A DNA stretch of 64,000 nt from Dromaius novaehollandiae (Eukaryota; Chordata; Aves; Casuariiformes; Dromaiidae), in contig NC_088102.1 in the NCBI RefSeq assembly GCF_036370855.1, positions 18,519,001-18,583,000 on the forward strand. The letters run 5' to 3'. The notes under the pieces are model-generated. The model made no database searches. It saw only the letters and a list, made by a program, of their open reading frames with translations, and was not told where the DNA came from. A program made the translations under genes and the position numbers. How positions within the stretch are numbered: position 1 is the first letter of the stretch; the number at the start of each line of letters is the position of its first letter. Below, in pieces: positions 12,701-26,459 of the stretch.

Positions 12701-15700
12701 ATGAAGAGCTCAGAGCTCACAAAGCTATTATTTCATCACGATCTCCATTTTTTCGGCACTTGCTGCAAAGGAGGATACGAACTGGTGAAGAAATCACAGA
12801 CCGGACTCTGCGGACTCCAACTAGAATTATATTGGATGAGTCTATCATACCAAAAAAATATGCTAAGGTCATTTTAAACTGTATGTATACAGATGTGGTG
12901 GACCTCTCTGTTTTGCACTCTAGCCCTTCAGTGGGTAGTTTAAGTGAAGTTCAGGCTCTTGTAGCAGGAAAACTAAACATGACTAGGGCTGAAGAAGCTA
13001 TGGAGCTTTATCACATAGCACTGTTCCTGGAGTTTAACATGCTTGCACAAGGTATGTAATACTTTGCTTTCTATAGAATAAATGACTTCATCAGAACAGT
13101 TTTTTAGCATGTAGTCAGTTGTGATAGCTTTAATATTAAACTTGTTGAAGGGTTAATGTTAAAAACCAGTATTGAAATAAATCAGTGCTTTTGGCAATAA
13201 TTCAAAAAGTAGTTTAAAAAGAAGAGAGGGGAAGAAAGTGGTTGTTTCCCCAGCTTTGAGTAGGTCAATTTTCTCCATACATAGTCTCACCGGTATAGCA
13301 GCCAGTAAACCATCAGCGGGTAATGAAGCTCTATTTCTCCCATCTGGCCCTGTGCTTTCTCTTCAGTGCCTTTCAGTAACTCTGTCCTTCTGGAGTAGGA
13401 GCAGGGTATGCAGCGGGTAGTATGCCTTCATGTGTTCGGTGGGGGCGGGCAAGAAACATTTGCTCATACTTCTTCGCTTTGCCCACAGATAAATCAAATG
13501 GCCTTTTGCAGGTGCAGTTGTATTTGCTCATATTTCAAGTGCATCTTCTCTTTAAAATGTATATGTACAATAGCTGTAGTATGCTTCCCTAGTTAAATGT
13601 TATTTGAAGAAGAAATAGAAGCTGTATCTGTCAGTGGGATCAGGCATATCTTAAATTTAAGTGTGAATGCACCACTGATGTGTCATTTCCCTGTAGGAAT
13701 TCTACATGGCTGTTATTGTAGGACTGGGAGAGAAAAAAGGGTATGTTGCTTGGGGGGGGGGGGGGGGGGAGCTGAATTTATCTGGGCTTTTGAATTACCA
13801 GAATTAACGATGTTTGTTGTCATGGAACAGTTTAAATGCTACTTTACAGCAGCTTACCCTGTAGCCAACTCAGCAGAAGCTATGAGTTAGGACTTTCGTC
13901 TTCATAAATAATTGAGAAAGCTGTACTCTGGACTTGAACATAATGACTAAGGTTTTTTTTAGAAATGCTAACACCTTCATTTGTCTGTGGTTCTTACTCC
14001 TTTTTTTGAAGAGTCTGTAGTCCTTCTTGAAAATAGGATCCTTCACTGTGGTGATAGTACAGTACCTACAATTACTTGTTTTCTCTTAAGCTCTTAGCTG
14101 AAGTCTTGCATTCTTCCAATTTTGCAGCATAAGTATGCACGCTGAGTCTTGCTGTCAGTGGCTGGCAAGGTATTTTAAGAAAAAAGAACTTATTTTCCAT
14201 CTTTGAACTGGAGATAATGCATCTGTGTTATCTAGGGGTAGAAAAAATGCTGTGTGAATTTTAACTGTATTGAGTGTCATCATTGAAGCATGATATTCAT
14301 TTCTGATAGGTGTAACTGGTCTTAATATGTCCTATGTCCTACTTTCATCTGTAAGCCCTTTTTTGGGTGTAAATGACATGGGGTGGGGGATATGAGAGAA
14401 GGAAATGTTTGGAGTTGCTGTCAAGTATTATCTGTTAGCAAGGCTGTAAACCTGAATGATTATTTTTGTAGTTTATGTCAAAGAGAGTACACAGTCTGTA
14501 ATATTACTGGTTAATGGAAGGTAAATTTGAAAAAGGCTTAATTGCACCAGTGTTGCGGGACATAAAAGCATCTATTTCTTGATGCACAGAACAGGAGGCA
14601 GTCAGCATTTTCAGACCTAAAATTTAGAAGGGTTCATACCTGGCCATTATTCTTGAAGATAACTCAAAAGTTGCTGCAGTCCTCCTGCACTTGTAGGCTG
14701 GCTGGGGTTACTGCAACCTCTGGGGCTACTGAGCAGTGGACTAATGCCTCTTGGGGTGGCAGGAGCTTTGCTTGCCATTTCATCCGTTGGTGGGAATGGA
14801 ATTCACCGAGATGCCAGCAACGCAGTTCCCTTAGGCTAGTTCATCTTAATTAAAAAATTAACTTTTTACAGTAGGCCTGTATGTCAGTAACTTCTAGCTG
14901 TCAAAAGAAATTTGACAAGGTTATGAAGTTTTAATTAATGTTAAATTGTCTAACAGAATTCAGTAAAATAGAACAAGAACAATAGGTTCTCCTAATGGGT
15001 TGTTTTGAACCGTGGAAGATAGAGATATGCAGTAGTTAAACTGCTTAGTTTCCTATCTCTCCTAGAGGATGATACTAGGAAGCTATTTTTCAGATGATGC
15101 TGAAAGTTGAAATCATGCTGAAATATAACTTCCAGAAGACAAAGGAGAGGTGTTTTCTGAGATACACCGCCACAGGGAGAGGAATAAAGTGTTTGTAGAC
15201 TTATGTTGTTTTTGTGGTCCCTGCTGTCCCCTACCCTCCCCCCCATACGCCTGAAAACTTCATTAAAGTTAAATGAAATGCAGAAGTGGCAACGGCTTTA
15301 CTGTTAATAAGTGAAATGTTATTCTTAATTCCTGTACAATATTGTACCAATCAATACTACTTGAGAACTGGACAGTTCAATAGATCAGCCGAAAGAAAGT
15401 AAGAAAAAAGTTGAAATGAAAATAGTAATGTAAGGATACAGTTTCTCAGTGCGTGCTTTCTTTTTTTGTACATGCACATTATACAAGTGCTAAAAAGGAT
15501 TTAGTATGCTCAAGGATATTGATGAGGGAATTAGACTGTGAAGAAGGCCCTCAGTAAGACACTGAATGATTATGCCTCCTTTCTTAAATGAGCAGGGTGT
15601 AAATTTCTCTCCTCAAATTGGAAATCTGAGTTGGGACAACTGAGGAATTTGAAGATGCTCTGCAGAAGCACAGTGTAGCTTTTCTCAAAACAGATAAGCA

Positions 15701-15930
15701 ATGGTTGACAACACAAAAGGAGCTCAAAGAGTTCAAGTAGAATTATAGACAGGAAAATAGCTTTTATGTTTTCAGTGATAGTAAATGCTGAAAAAAAACA
15801 ACTGATGTTTGATGTGATGCTGATTTTTATTATTTCTTTTATTATTGCTCATTTAACTTGGATCAGTGTGTTCTAAACCAGCATCCTTTTCCATAGTGGA
15901 CTATAAAGCAGCTGTGTGTGCACACGCGTG

Positions 15931-16015
<85 letters not shown>

Positions 16016-19000
16016 TACACACACGCACACACACAGAGATATATAAATAAAAAAATATATATTCTGTGAGTCAGTGGTAACAGGATCCTGGCTTTTCCTT
16101 AAAGGTTTTCCCACCGCTAAGCCTGGGGAGAGGCACCAGGATGGCACCAGTGGCAGAGGGGCTGGCCTTGCAGAGCCTCAGCAGTGTGCCCTGGTGCCTG
16201 GGAAAGGCTAGCGCAACTGTGTGAGCTCGGCTGCTCTGCTCACAGATGGTGCCGCACTGCAAGCGTCCTAGGGATAGTGACTGAGAGTGAGTGGGTGGAG
16301 GGATGCTATGGCCTTCAGATCTTTTTCCTCCTTTCAGTGATAAACCCATGAATGACCACCAAAGTGGTGGTGATCTGTAACAGTGAGGTAAAGTGAGGGA
16401 ATAAGAAGCTGTGGACATATGCACGGAAGAGAAATGCTGTAAAAGCAGGAAAGGGTTGAAATTTTTATATTATGCAGTACTAGCAAATGTAAATTCACAG
16501 ATATTTCTCCTCTCCCCCCCCCGATATGATAAGTATTGAATTGAACTAATAACGGGTTTAAAAAAAATGCAATGACCTAGCTATAGGAGAAAGCAGTAAG
16601 CTGTTTGTTGAACCGTGCCGTAGAAGATGGTATTTAATAGCTTCACATTTAGTTTACAAAATTTGTTTTTAGTTTGTTTGTACTGCATGCTGATACTGTA
16701 GAATTGTTCAGGTCTTATCTTGTACACAAAATTAAAAGGAAGCTTATATGATTGGAGGAAAAAACCATGTGCCTGCACTTGCCTAACAGGTCATTTAGCA
16801 AAATATGCAGACCTCAATAATGGCCAGTTTTCTTATTCCAGCACTTTATAATAAGGGAAGACAAGGTGTTAAGGTAATACTGGACATGAGGTAGGTGACA
16901 GGGATCTTCATTTCAGTAGTGTCCTGTCTCCAGTTTTGTATCTAGCATACTTCCATGCTTGAAGCTGTCGTTCAGACATCAGAGTTCAAGATGTTATGCA
17001 GAGAGATCCTAGACGAGACAGCGTTGCCTCGGTGTCAAGAGATAGCTGAGTGGGCGGTTTTCTTGAAGTTTCTTGGCTTGCTCCTCTAATAACGCTTTCC
17101 AGCCTGTCATGCTGTAGGTATCCTGTTTTGCCCATGCTCTCTGACCTGATTCCATCAGTTGGTTCCCACAGTGGTTAAGTCTTAACTTTCTTCTGTAGAT
17201 TCGCTCGCTCTCTCTCTCTTCCCCCCCCCACCCCCCCCCCCCCCGCCATCCCCAGCACAGGTTTTTGATTCAGTTCATTTGTATTGGGCAATTTCAAACT
17301 TGCTAAAGCTTGTCTCCTTGGTTTCCTGGAAAATATTTTGGGCTTATTATACAGAAGTCTGGTCACTCTTTCCAACTCATTTTGCTCACTTTTACCCAGT
17401 TTTGGTTGGGTATTTGTAGCTGAGTGTCAAGTGAAGTTTGTATTTTATAGCTTCTGATCAACTAGTGGTTTTTTTTGTTTGTTTGGTTGGGTTTTTTTGT
17501 TTGATTTGTCTTCGGGGTCCTTTCTAAGAAGTATCCAGATGTTGTCATTTTTCTTCAACTTCAGCAGATGATTCAGCTTTGGCTCTTTTCATGGAGATAT
17601 TCCTGCTCCTAACACAGTGATACTCCTTTTTCTGAGTATTTATCTATTTAAATCTATCCTATTTAAATAGATGGCTTCCCAGTGATGAAGTCAGTGATGG
17701 TTCGGATATATGCTAAGAATCTCTACTGTCCAAGTAAAACTACTTCATTGGAAAACTTGATCTGACTTCCGTTTGCTTTGATGCTTCATTTGATCATTAT
17801 GTATTCCAAGTTCACTAAGTATTCCAAGAGAAGCTGAATTTGGCCTTTAGATATGAATGAACTAATCAGCAAGCAAATCTCATCTACTTGATCATACTAA
17901 AACCTATTGCATTTAATAGTACAGGGACTAGCATGTTGCAGAATGAAGTTCTTTACTGCTTTCACAGTGGCTGTGAGGGTAGAGCACTCTCCAGGAGGTT
18001 CAAGCACATCTCTCAGTGGAAGAGATGTACTCTGCCGGCTTGCTTCTGCACTCTGTCTCCAGTTTTATGTTGTCTTGCCACCTTGCTGCTCTCCCTCAGT
18101 TGTACTGGTGTGATCATTTTAACACATTGACTCACAAAGAGATCAGGTGTAAAATCACTTATCCCTTTCTCTTCTGTATCATAGTTCTTAAATAGGATTA
18201 GACTTCATCTGGTTTTATCATGCAGTCTCAAAACAGCCCCTTCTCCCTTCCAGTTTTGCAGCACAACAGTTGATGTGGCAGTGCAGTAAGTTAGGCTGGT
18301 TGTTGCTGGGAAGTTTTGACTTTAAGTATCTTAATTCTGTTAGATGCCTATATTAGATATGATTCCTCTTTTGCATCTTGGCCTGGTGACCTGGCTGACT
18401 CTCAAACACAGTCCCACTGAGGTCGTGGAACAACATTGTTGTGTTGTATGTTCATGGATAATAGGACCAAAAGCAGTAATTTTACCTGGGAGTGTTTTCT
18501 ACCTGCTGATCCAAAAGTTTCTGAATTCAAACAGAGGAGAAAAAATAAGTTAATTTTAGACTTACTGCTATGTATGTCTTTCCTTTTATTTTTAGGTGTT
18601 GACTTTGCTCTTGACAAGAGTAAGAAGTAAGAAACTTTAAAATAAAGTCATATTCAGTAGTGCAGTCTTTGATCTAGAGGCAGATATCATCCAACTTCAA
18701 AAGTACCCTTGATCTCAGCAGGACTGAAATAGTGAAACACCAGGAAGCCCATGGTAGCAGTATTAAATACACGCAAGTGTATTGTGGGAAGATTAGAGCA
18801 AGTGTGCCAGCTATATGTTGTTGCGGTATGAATGCTCAAAGGAATTTGTCTGGCAGTCATAGCTATAAAATAAATTGTTGTGATTAAGTAAATATTAACA
18901 TAAATCTGATCATCTGATCTGCTGTCTCCTTACCATGACTCACTTGTACTCAAGCCTGAAATTACTACTAAAGTTTTCTGTTAAGAGAATGAAAAAGGGA

Positions 19001-22000
19001 GAAAGCAGGAAGTGGAAAAATTTTCCTTAGAGCATTGTTACATTCCAGGGTTAAGTACGAAGATAATGAATTGGACTGAGTTGTGCGATTGGGCACATAA
19101 TTGTGTTGTTGCAAAAATAAATCAGACTTTTGCAGAAAAACAATTTGGTCACCGTTTTCAGATTTTTATTTTCCCGGCCTGTGTTGCAGGAATTACGTGG
19201 CTTTAAACAAATACCTAACGGTGTTGGCTAGCAGTAGTACCTCTGAACGTCAGCTCTTCTTCCCTCAGCCCTTCATTGTTCCCATGCTAAGGTCTTCCCT
19301 CAGTTTTATTATGGTTGAGTTGGCAACTTTTTATGTCTGCTCCACGATTGCTTTCTATTTAAGCTGGATCAGCTATATTGCTGAATGTGCTTCTTAACAG
19401 TCTTTGGGCTTCAGCATTCCTTATCAACTGGTGATCGCAAGAAGCGGAAGGTGTAAATGTTGATTTGAGGCTTCTTGAATTCATGTTTTGTGCATGTGGC
19501 AGAAGCAGGAGTGTGAATTTGTTTTCATTGGTTGGGAGAAAAAAAATTAAAGTTTTTGCCCCAAATGTTGAATGCTTTGAACGCTTAGCTGTTGTCTTTC
19601 ACTTTTGGCTAAATTTACTATTTAAAAAAAATCTATCTGTTAAAATCTTAGAAGGTTAAACACCTTTATAACTGTGTCACATTATCCTAAAATATTTTAA
19701 AATTACATAAGTTTATTTGTTTACATCTGCTCCCTTATTTAATGTTTTCAAGTGGCTGGATAATATTCTGTATTAGAATTGATGTAACTTACTGAGCTTT
19801 CACAGTGGAAAGGTACACTTAGCATAACACAAAATAGCGTCTGACCTAACTTTCAGGTCATTGTTAAAGCGAAATTAAAATATCTGAAGAGCTAAAAAGT
19901 CAGCTCTGCATTTAAATTAAGCAAAGAACAATACTATACACTTTAACAGTTCCATAGTAGGTTCACTTTGAGTTCAGCCTCCTAAGGATAGGAATACATG
20001 CATGTCTTAAATATTTTTGTGGTTAGATCATCAAGAGGATTAAAAGTAGCTTGAAAAAGGTACCAAACTTTGCAGGAGACTTCAAAAGTGGGTGACCACT
20101 AATGCCCGCTGAGACCATCTTGATTGCCAGCACTGATCAGGTCATTTTCTCTGCTGCAGTTTTCAGCTTGAAGTAACTAAAACCTGTGTGCTTCAGAGTT
20201 CTGTGGTGGTAGTGGGGAATGTACCTGGTTGCCTAAATAGCTGTTAACTTTATCTCATTTTAAAGATTTTTTTTTTTTTTAAGCTTGAGGAGGAGATGGA
20301 AGAGAGCACTAAAACTTCAAGAAGTCAGAAACCTGTAGCATTCCTTTGATGCAGAGAATGTGGTGCTGCAGAAAAGTGTTAATTGAGTGGGAGGAGTTAG
20401 GCTGCTAAAATTAGCTTGTTTTGTAACTACTGGACTAATCAAAATATCATAAAGATGGATGCTGAATAAGATCCCCTGTGCACAGTACAACTATAGGAAA
20501 GTACAGGTTGTTGCGGTTGCTGCTTGTATGATAACCACTTAAAAAGCTGTAGTTTCCTGTTTGTGCTAAGTTTCCTGGCTTACTCTTACTGTGTTTGTAG
20601 CTAATATTTCCCTACTTCTGTAGAGAACCTAAATTCATATTTCCATGTCCCTAAAGTTATAGGAGGTCACCTGAGTCTGACACAGATTGTTTTAACTACT
20701 GAAAGCAGTGCTCTTGCCCTGCCTTCCACATTTGCCTACTTGTTTTTTCTCTGTGCTGGCAGTAGGGTTTGTGTGATGAGGGATCTGCTCTAGCTGGAAG
20801 CAGACTTGACAGAAACGAGTTGAGCAGCTTATTGCACCCAAGTAAAACTGTGACACAAAGGACAGGAGATGCGGACTATAAGGAGAGGATGATCTTGTTT
20901 GATAGCACTCCACAGGTTGGTTAGCTTCTGTGATTGTTTAGTCACAGCCTATGAGCGTGGACTCTCTCCTAAAGAATTTTTGACAACTACGGGGGACACT
21001 TGGATGTTTGGGTCTCTAAGACATGGGAAGAAAGCTGATCAAATGTCTTTTTCTCCCCCCCGCCCTCCTGCCAGAGGCTTGGTTGGAACAGGAAAGGTGC
21101 TCTTTGAGAAAGAAGTCTCAAACTTCCAAATACATTGCAGTCCAGATCAGCTATAAGTCATACTACCAAACTGTTCTTTAAGTGCCAGCAAGTTTAAAAG
21201 TGTGGGTCACAGCTGCCAGCACAGTCTGTTCTAATGTGACAGATTTAAGGAAACATTCAGTAGCTTCTGGACCCCGGTTCATCGTCTGGATGAATTCTTA
21301 CTACTTTTTTCTTGTCTGCAGTAGTTTGCATGAGTTTAGGGGAAAGGTTCCCTCCACAAAATCAGTTGGATCCAGCTAACAATATTGTAGTAAGAACTTT
21401 GCTTAATGCCATTTTTGCTAATTGTTGAGGACGCTTCATTTGTTTTAATAGGTCTGCCAACTGTCTTGATAAAATTCCAATCCGCTAGTTAGTGTCTTAA
21501 CCATGGGCTCAAGCTATTTGTTTGGAAGGGCTGTGGAATCTCTTTTGAGAGAGAACTGGGGAAGCAGAAAGGACTCGTTTATAAGGACTTAAGAGTATTA
21601 GCATCTAGCAGAAGGAGTGCATGAGATCTTCATTTGTTCCAAGTGTGTTAGAGAGTGTCGTCTTCCATTTCTTTAAGCTGAATGTCTGAGAGATACTAAT
21701 GCTCACAGAAGTTTGCACTTTGGGACATTGCAAACAGATCTTGGAAATGCTGTCCCTGCCTGAATATTATAAAATAATAATCATAGGAAAAGAATGCTCC
21801 ATTCAGCTGTGAGGAACAATATTGTGGCTGCTAGATGACTGCCTTTTTGCCAAGTGGCTGAGTGTTAAAGCAAGAAAAACTACTATCAAAGAAAAAAAGA
21901 AACTGGATTCCTTCTATAGCTGGAATTGGGAGGCCCTAATTTATTAGATGTTCAGAAAAGACCTTTGTTATCACCTAATGCTTATTTGTGAAGACTCCAC

Positions 22001-25000
22001 AGTGAGGTTTTTTTTCCCCGTAGGCTTCTTGGAAATTCCCGTATCTAGAGAGGGCAGCTCCTCTAACTTGTTCCAAAAAACAAGTAGCGTATCTCAGAGC
22101 AGTCGTTGCCCTCTGCTTTCATCTGTTCCAGGGACAATCAGGCTCATGTTCAAAGTTCCTCTAACCAGTCTCTGCTGCATGTTCACTGCTCACATCAGTT
22201 CGGTCTTTGCCATACAGCTTAGATGTTAACATCTACAGTAAGATGTTGTCCTTCTTTGTACTGTAGCTGAGCTGTTCTGAATGGTTTTTTCTCAGAAACA
22301 GCAAACTTTAGTATTCTTCAGTAAATGAAAATAGGAAGTTCTGAGAACTACCGCATTAGTAATGGTAAAGGACAAAGCAGATGTGTTCAGACATCACTCA
22401 AAGCTCATCCCTTTCTCAGAGGCAAATGGAGAATCTAACATGGGATGAAGAACATAACACATCTTTCAGTAATGTGTGTGCTTTTGTTAGCTCTTATATC
22501 AGTGGTTACACTGATATAAGGCCTTCCTTCTCTGAGGTTAATCAGATGTCTGAAAATATATAATCAAAGTGCATGTGGAAGAAAGATCCTGTTTTGATTA
22601 TGAACTCAGGTAAAATGTATTACTGTTGAGGATGCAGGTATTGTTCTCAGATTCCCTTTGAAAAACTAATAAAAATTATGTTTCCAAAATTAAATCTGCA
22701 TTCAGACATATTCCTGGAATCTGCTGCAAACATTCTCACTGAACATTGACTTTATATACAATTTATTGTCTCTTATACCTATTAAGCTTAGAAAAATTAA
22801 AAGGTAGAATATCATTCTTGTAATCAACATCCAGACTTTGTTTTCATAGCATAAAGTAAAAATATGCATATTTAAACATAAAGGAGATTATAAATTTACC
22901 TGCCCCACTAAATTATTGCTTCCTAATACCTTCTTCCCCCTACTACTCAAGCATTCCCTTTTCAGCGACTTTGTTCCTAAACAGTAGTTCCTTTGACAGA
23001 CGTCTTTCTGCTTGCCTGGAGTATGGTGTTCACTTAACTTGTTACTGCTTACTCCCTAATGACTTATCCGTCACAGTATTAGTTGCAATAGAAATGGAGT
23101 CAGTGCTTCCATTTTTGCATGCTAACCTGTACGGAAAAGTAAGATTTTCTTTTACTCCTATTAGTTGCTGTAAGTGCTTTTTGCATATGTGCAGGTGGTT
23201 CAAAATAGCAGGTGTTAGCACCAGGAGAGCCTATTTGTTTTCTGTCTTGACAAACATTAAGATTACTATATTAAACACTTAATCTAAGAACTCAGTGATG
23301 AGAGAGTTCTCTAAACAACTGTCACAGCTTAGTCTTCTCTGTTTCAAGAATGTTTAAAAAATGATCAGTTTTTTAAAAAATAAAACATCTATAGCGTAAG
23401 CATCTTGTTCTCAGCAGTCCAGGGCTTTCTTGGCCTGTATCTTTATCCAAAACTATCTCATTACTGAGCTCTTGGACTAAATTGAGTTGTAATTTTGTGC
23501 CTGTAGCTGATAGTGGATTGGTTTTATATATAATTCTAAAACTGGAATTTTTCTTTAAACTGTCATCTTTATTTTCCAAATAGAAATAGTATTCTATGCA
23601 TATGTGAACCAGATGTAAAAATGAAATGAGCAAAGTGCTAACATCAATACTCTGTGGTATGTCTGTCTTAGCACAGTAACCCTGTCTGCCTGTCTGAGCA
23701 CTCATATTCCCAGCCCTCCTGCAGTACATTTCCCCTCGTTTCCTCCAAATCAGCCCCATGTCCTTTCAGTCTTTCAATAGATAACATCCCTAAATATCCC
23801 CTGTCTTTTTCAAAAGCCCTGTGCTCCGTGAAGAGTAAGCCCTAATGCTGCAAAGGGTTCGAAGGAACTGTACCAGATTCAACACGAGTGTACCTGCCTC
23901 TCAGATACTCCACTTCCTGGCTCCGTATCTGCAGAGGTGCTTTTGGCCTGGCCTCCCTCTGCACCTTGCTTGATATGGAGCCAAGGTGGTGGTCTAGAGC
24001 TGCCCTTGCTTCCTACCTTCTTTGCCAGTCAAAAGACTAAGCTTTGCTGGCCTTGTCCTGGGCTGAGTAGCTAAGAATCGGCCACACCTCACAGCTTTTG
24101 GTGTTGTCTCAGGCAAGTCAGTACATGAAGTGATACGGACAAAAAAACTTGTGGTATATATGCATCTATGGGTCTGCTATAAATAGTGGTGGCTCAGATT
24201 CAAATGTGCAACTTAAACACTCAGATAATGTGTGTTAATCAAAGAGGTTGTAGTATTACTGGACTAGTTTTCCAGTCATCCATCCACGCATACCAGCAGA
24301 AATGACATTTCATGTGACTTTAAAAGGTAAATGATTGTATAATCCAAGTCCTAAGCCACAACTAAAAATACATTAAACTTTTAGTCAGAGTTTAACTCTA
24401 TTTGCAAATCTTGGTCTGTAAGGCATTTCTGGTTTTATTCTCACTGTTGCTATGATGGGAGTCACATACTATTTTATATTACTTATTTAGATGTGTGTTA
24501 CTCTGTCAGGATCAAAGTGCCTCTGTAACAACTCTGTTGATTCTTGCTTTTGTTCCCTAGGCTGTGAAGATATTATAGCTGAGAGCATCTCACTAGACAC
24601 CTTAATTGCCATTCTCAAGTGGAGTTCTCAGCCATATGGGTCCAAGTGGGTACATCGTCAAGCATTACATTTCCTCTGTGAGGAGTTTACCCAGGTCATG
24701 ACTTCAGATGTCTTCTATGAACTAAGCAAGGACCACCTGCTTACAGCTATTCAGTCTGACTATTTACAGGTAACTTTACAGTTCAGAATACAGCTAGGCC
24801 TGTTCAAAGCAAGATATGTTATACTATTACTAGAAGTGTTTGAGTGGATCATTTTAAATTGTAGTCAAGAGTGTGTTTGTATGCACACCGAGTTTTCTAT
24901 TGTATATGTTAATTCTTGCTTCAACTCTTTTTAAGAAAGCTATTCTGCTCTTGGCTTGTAAGACAACCCAAACTGGTTGTGTGTGCTATTGCTTGGAATC

Positions 25001-26406
25001 CTAATAATAGTTTAGAAGCAGCTGCAAACTGTTTTAGATGAAACATTTCTAGACTTAACACTTGCCTGGCATGTTTAAGTAGATGAAAAAAAACCCAAAC
25101 ACTTATTTATTAAAAATTACATGGTAGTACTTACGCTATGACAATGTGTATCCTAGTTCAGGGCAGGGAGGAGCAAACAAACTAGTAATCATTCAAAAAA
25201 TTTCATTTATTTATACTGGGAGACAATTATCTCTTCTGTCAAGTACTGCAATATTTCTTTTTTTTTTCTCATGACTTTTCTCCAGTGATTGTGTGGTTTT
25301 TAGGGGGAGGAAACTATACTGACTAATAGAAAGCTTGTGGATTTTTGCTGCCTCTCCTCTGTAGAGGAGATGTTTGTAATGATGACCAGCCATATAGTTT
25401 ACCTGCCTTTTTTTCTTTTTTAGTTTAGTTAAACTCATTCTCCATACTAAGCCTAGAGAGTATAGTGTATAATAGCACAGAACTATAAATCGATGCTCAG
25501 TTGATACCACTACATAAGGAACCCCCTCAAAAGCTCAAAGCAGAGCGCAAACCTACATAAATCTATCTTGCTCTGTTTCTGCCTGTTTTTAAGACTGACA
25601 TGGCACCTGGATTTGTTTTCTACCAGACACTGAAAGTGGAATCAATTAAGACTTTGAATGAACAGGCTTTGATTGCCACAGTCGCACCCTTGCTGAATCC
25701 ATCTTCTATTTCTCTTATTTGTTTTCTTGATAGGGCAACTCAGTTTAGAACTGGAACTAAAATTTAGTCTGTCTTATATTCCCATGAAGATGAAGAATGC
25801 CTCACTTGAAAATTGACAGGGATGGTACAGCAGTAAAAAGCCATGTTCAAATCCATTTTCCCTTTTTAAGCTTTTATCTATAAGACTTTAAACTTTAAGA
25901 GGTCTTACTCATATTCACATTTGTTGTCAGAAACTTCAGGACCTGCTGAAAACGCTGTTCTAAAATGCAACATGCAGGATTGCAGAGAACAGCTAGGTGG
26001 TGTATATGGCATGAACTTATTCCAGAAGTTGTGTTGGAAATTATGACTTTAGAAATGATAAACAGTTAAGCTGAAAAGCTGTAAAAGAATGGCAAGTTAA
26101 GGGTGTGGGTTAGGAAAGACTACTTAAAAATGTGTGAGGGAGAAGAGAAGCAGCAGACTGGATGATTTATTTTCAAAATGAGATGTCTTTCAAGGAATCT
26201 GGAGCATTTTGCCCACTTTTAAAATTGTTTTGATTAGGAAAATTTTCCTTGGTAGGAGGGCAAAGTTATTTCTACTGCATTTCTCCAGAGTTTATATATC
26301 AGCGATGCTAACTAAAACATTTAAAGCAAGTGTTGTAGCAGATCAGAAAGTACAAATATTTATTTTGTTCCTGGTACAGTTGTTTCTTAACTGTGAAAGG
26401 TATGTG

Positions 26407-26459
<53 letters not shown>

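Larger units (their letters stand above)
13052..24560 (+). other. BTBD7 intron 2 (11.5 kb)
   Basis: The longest intron in the window. It contains G18 (13752-13769), the compound CT/GT/AC tract (15935-16036), a C-rich run (17221-17244), two perfect 12-bp inverted repeats (17642-17672 and 22493-22520) and an A-free T14 run near 20268. The patch at about 16080-16400 is GC-richer than its surroundings but I do not recognise it. No nested coding exon is supported. Confidence 0.75.

Noticed and set aside
15863-16147. ORFs through the CT/GT/AC tract
   Set aside because: Translations are just Ser-Leu, Arg-Glu and Cys-Val repeats from the microsatellite.
16080-16425. Possible exon or gene fragment (117-codon minus-strand ORF)
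   Set aside because: No recognised domain and no paired splice sites; adjacency to the microsatellite suggests unrelated GC-rich sequence.
22493-22520. microRNA precursor at the perfect hairpin
   Set aside because: A 12-bp stem with a 4-nt loop is too short for Drosha/Dicer processing and the flanks do not extend the pairing.
24491-24934. 147-codon ORF around BTBD7 exon 3
   Set aside because: Only the part 24561-24769 is coding; both ends run into introns past clear splice sites.
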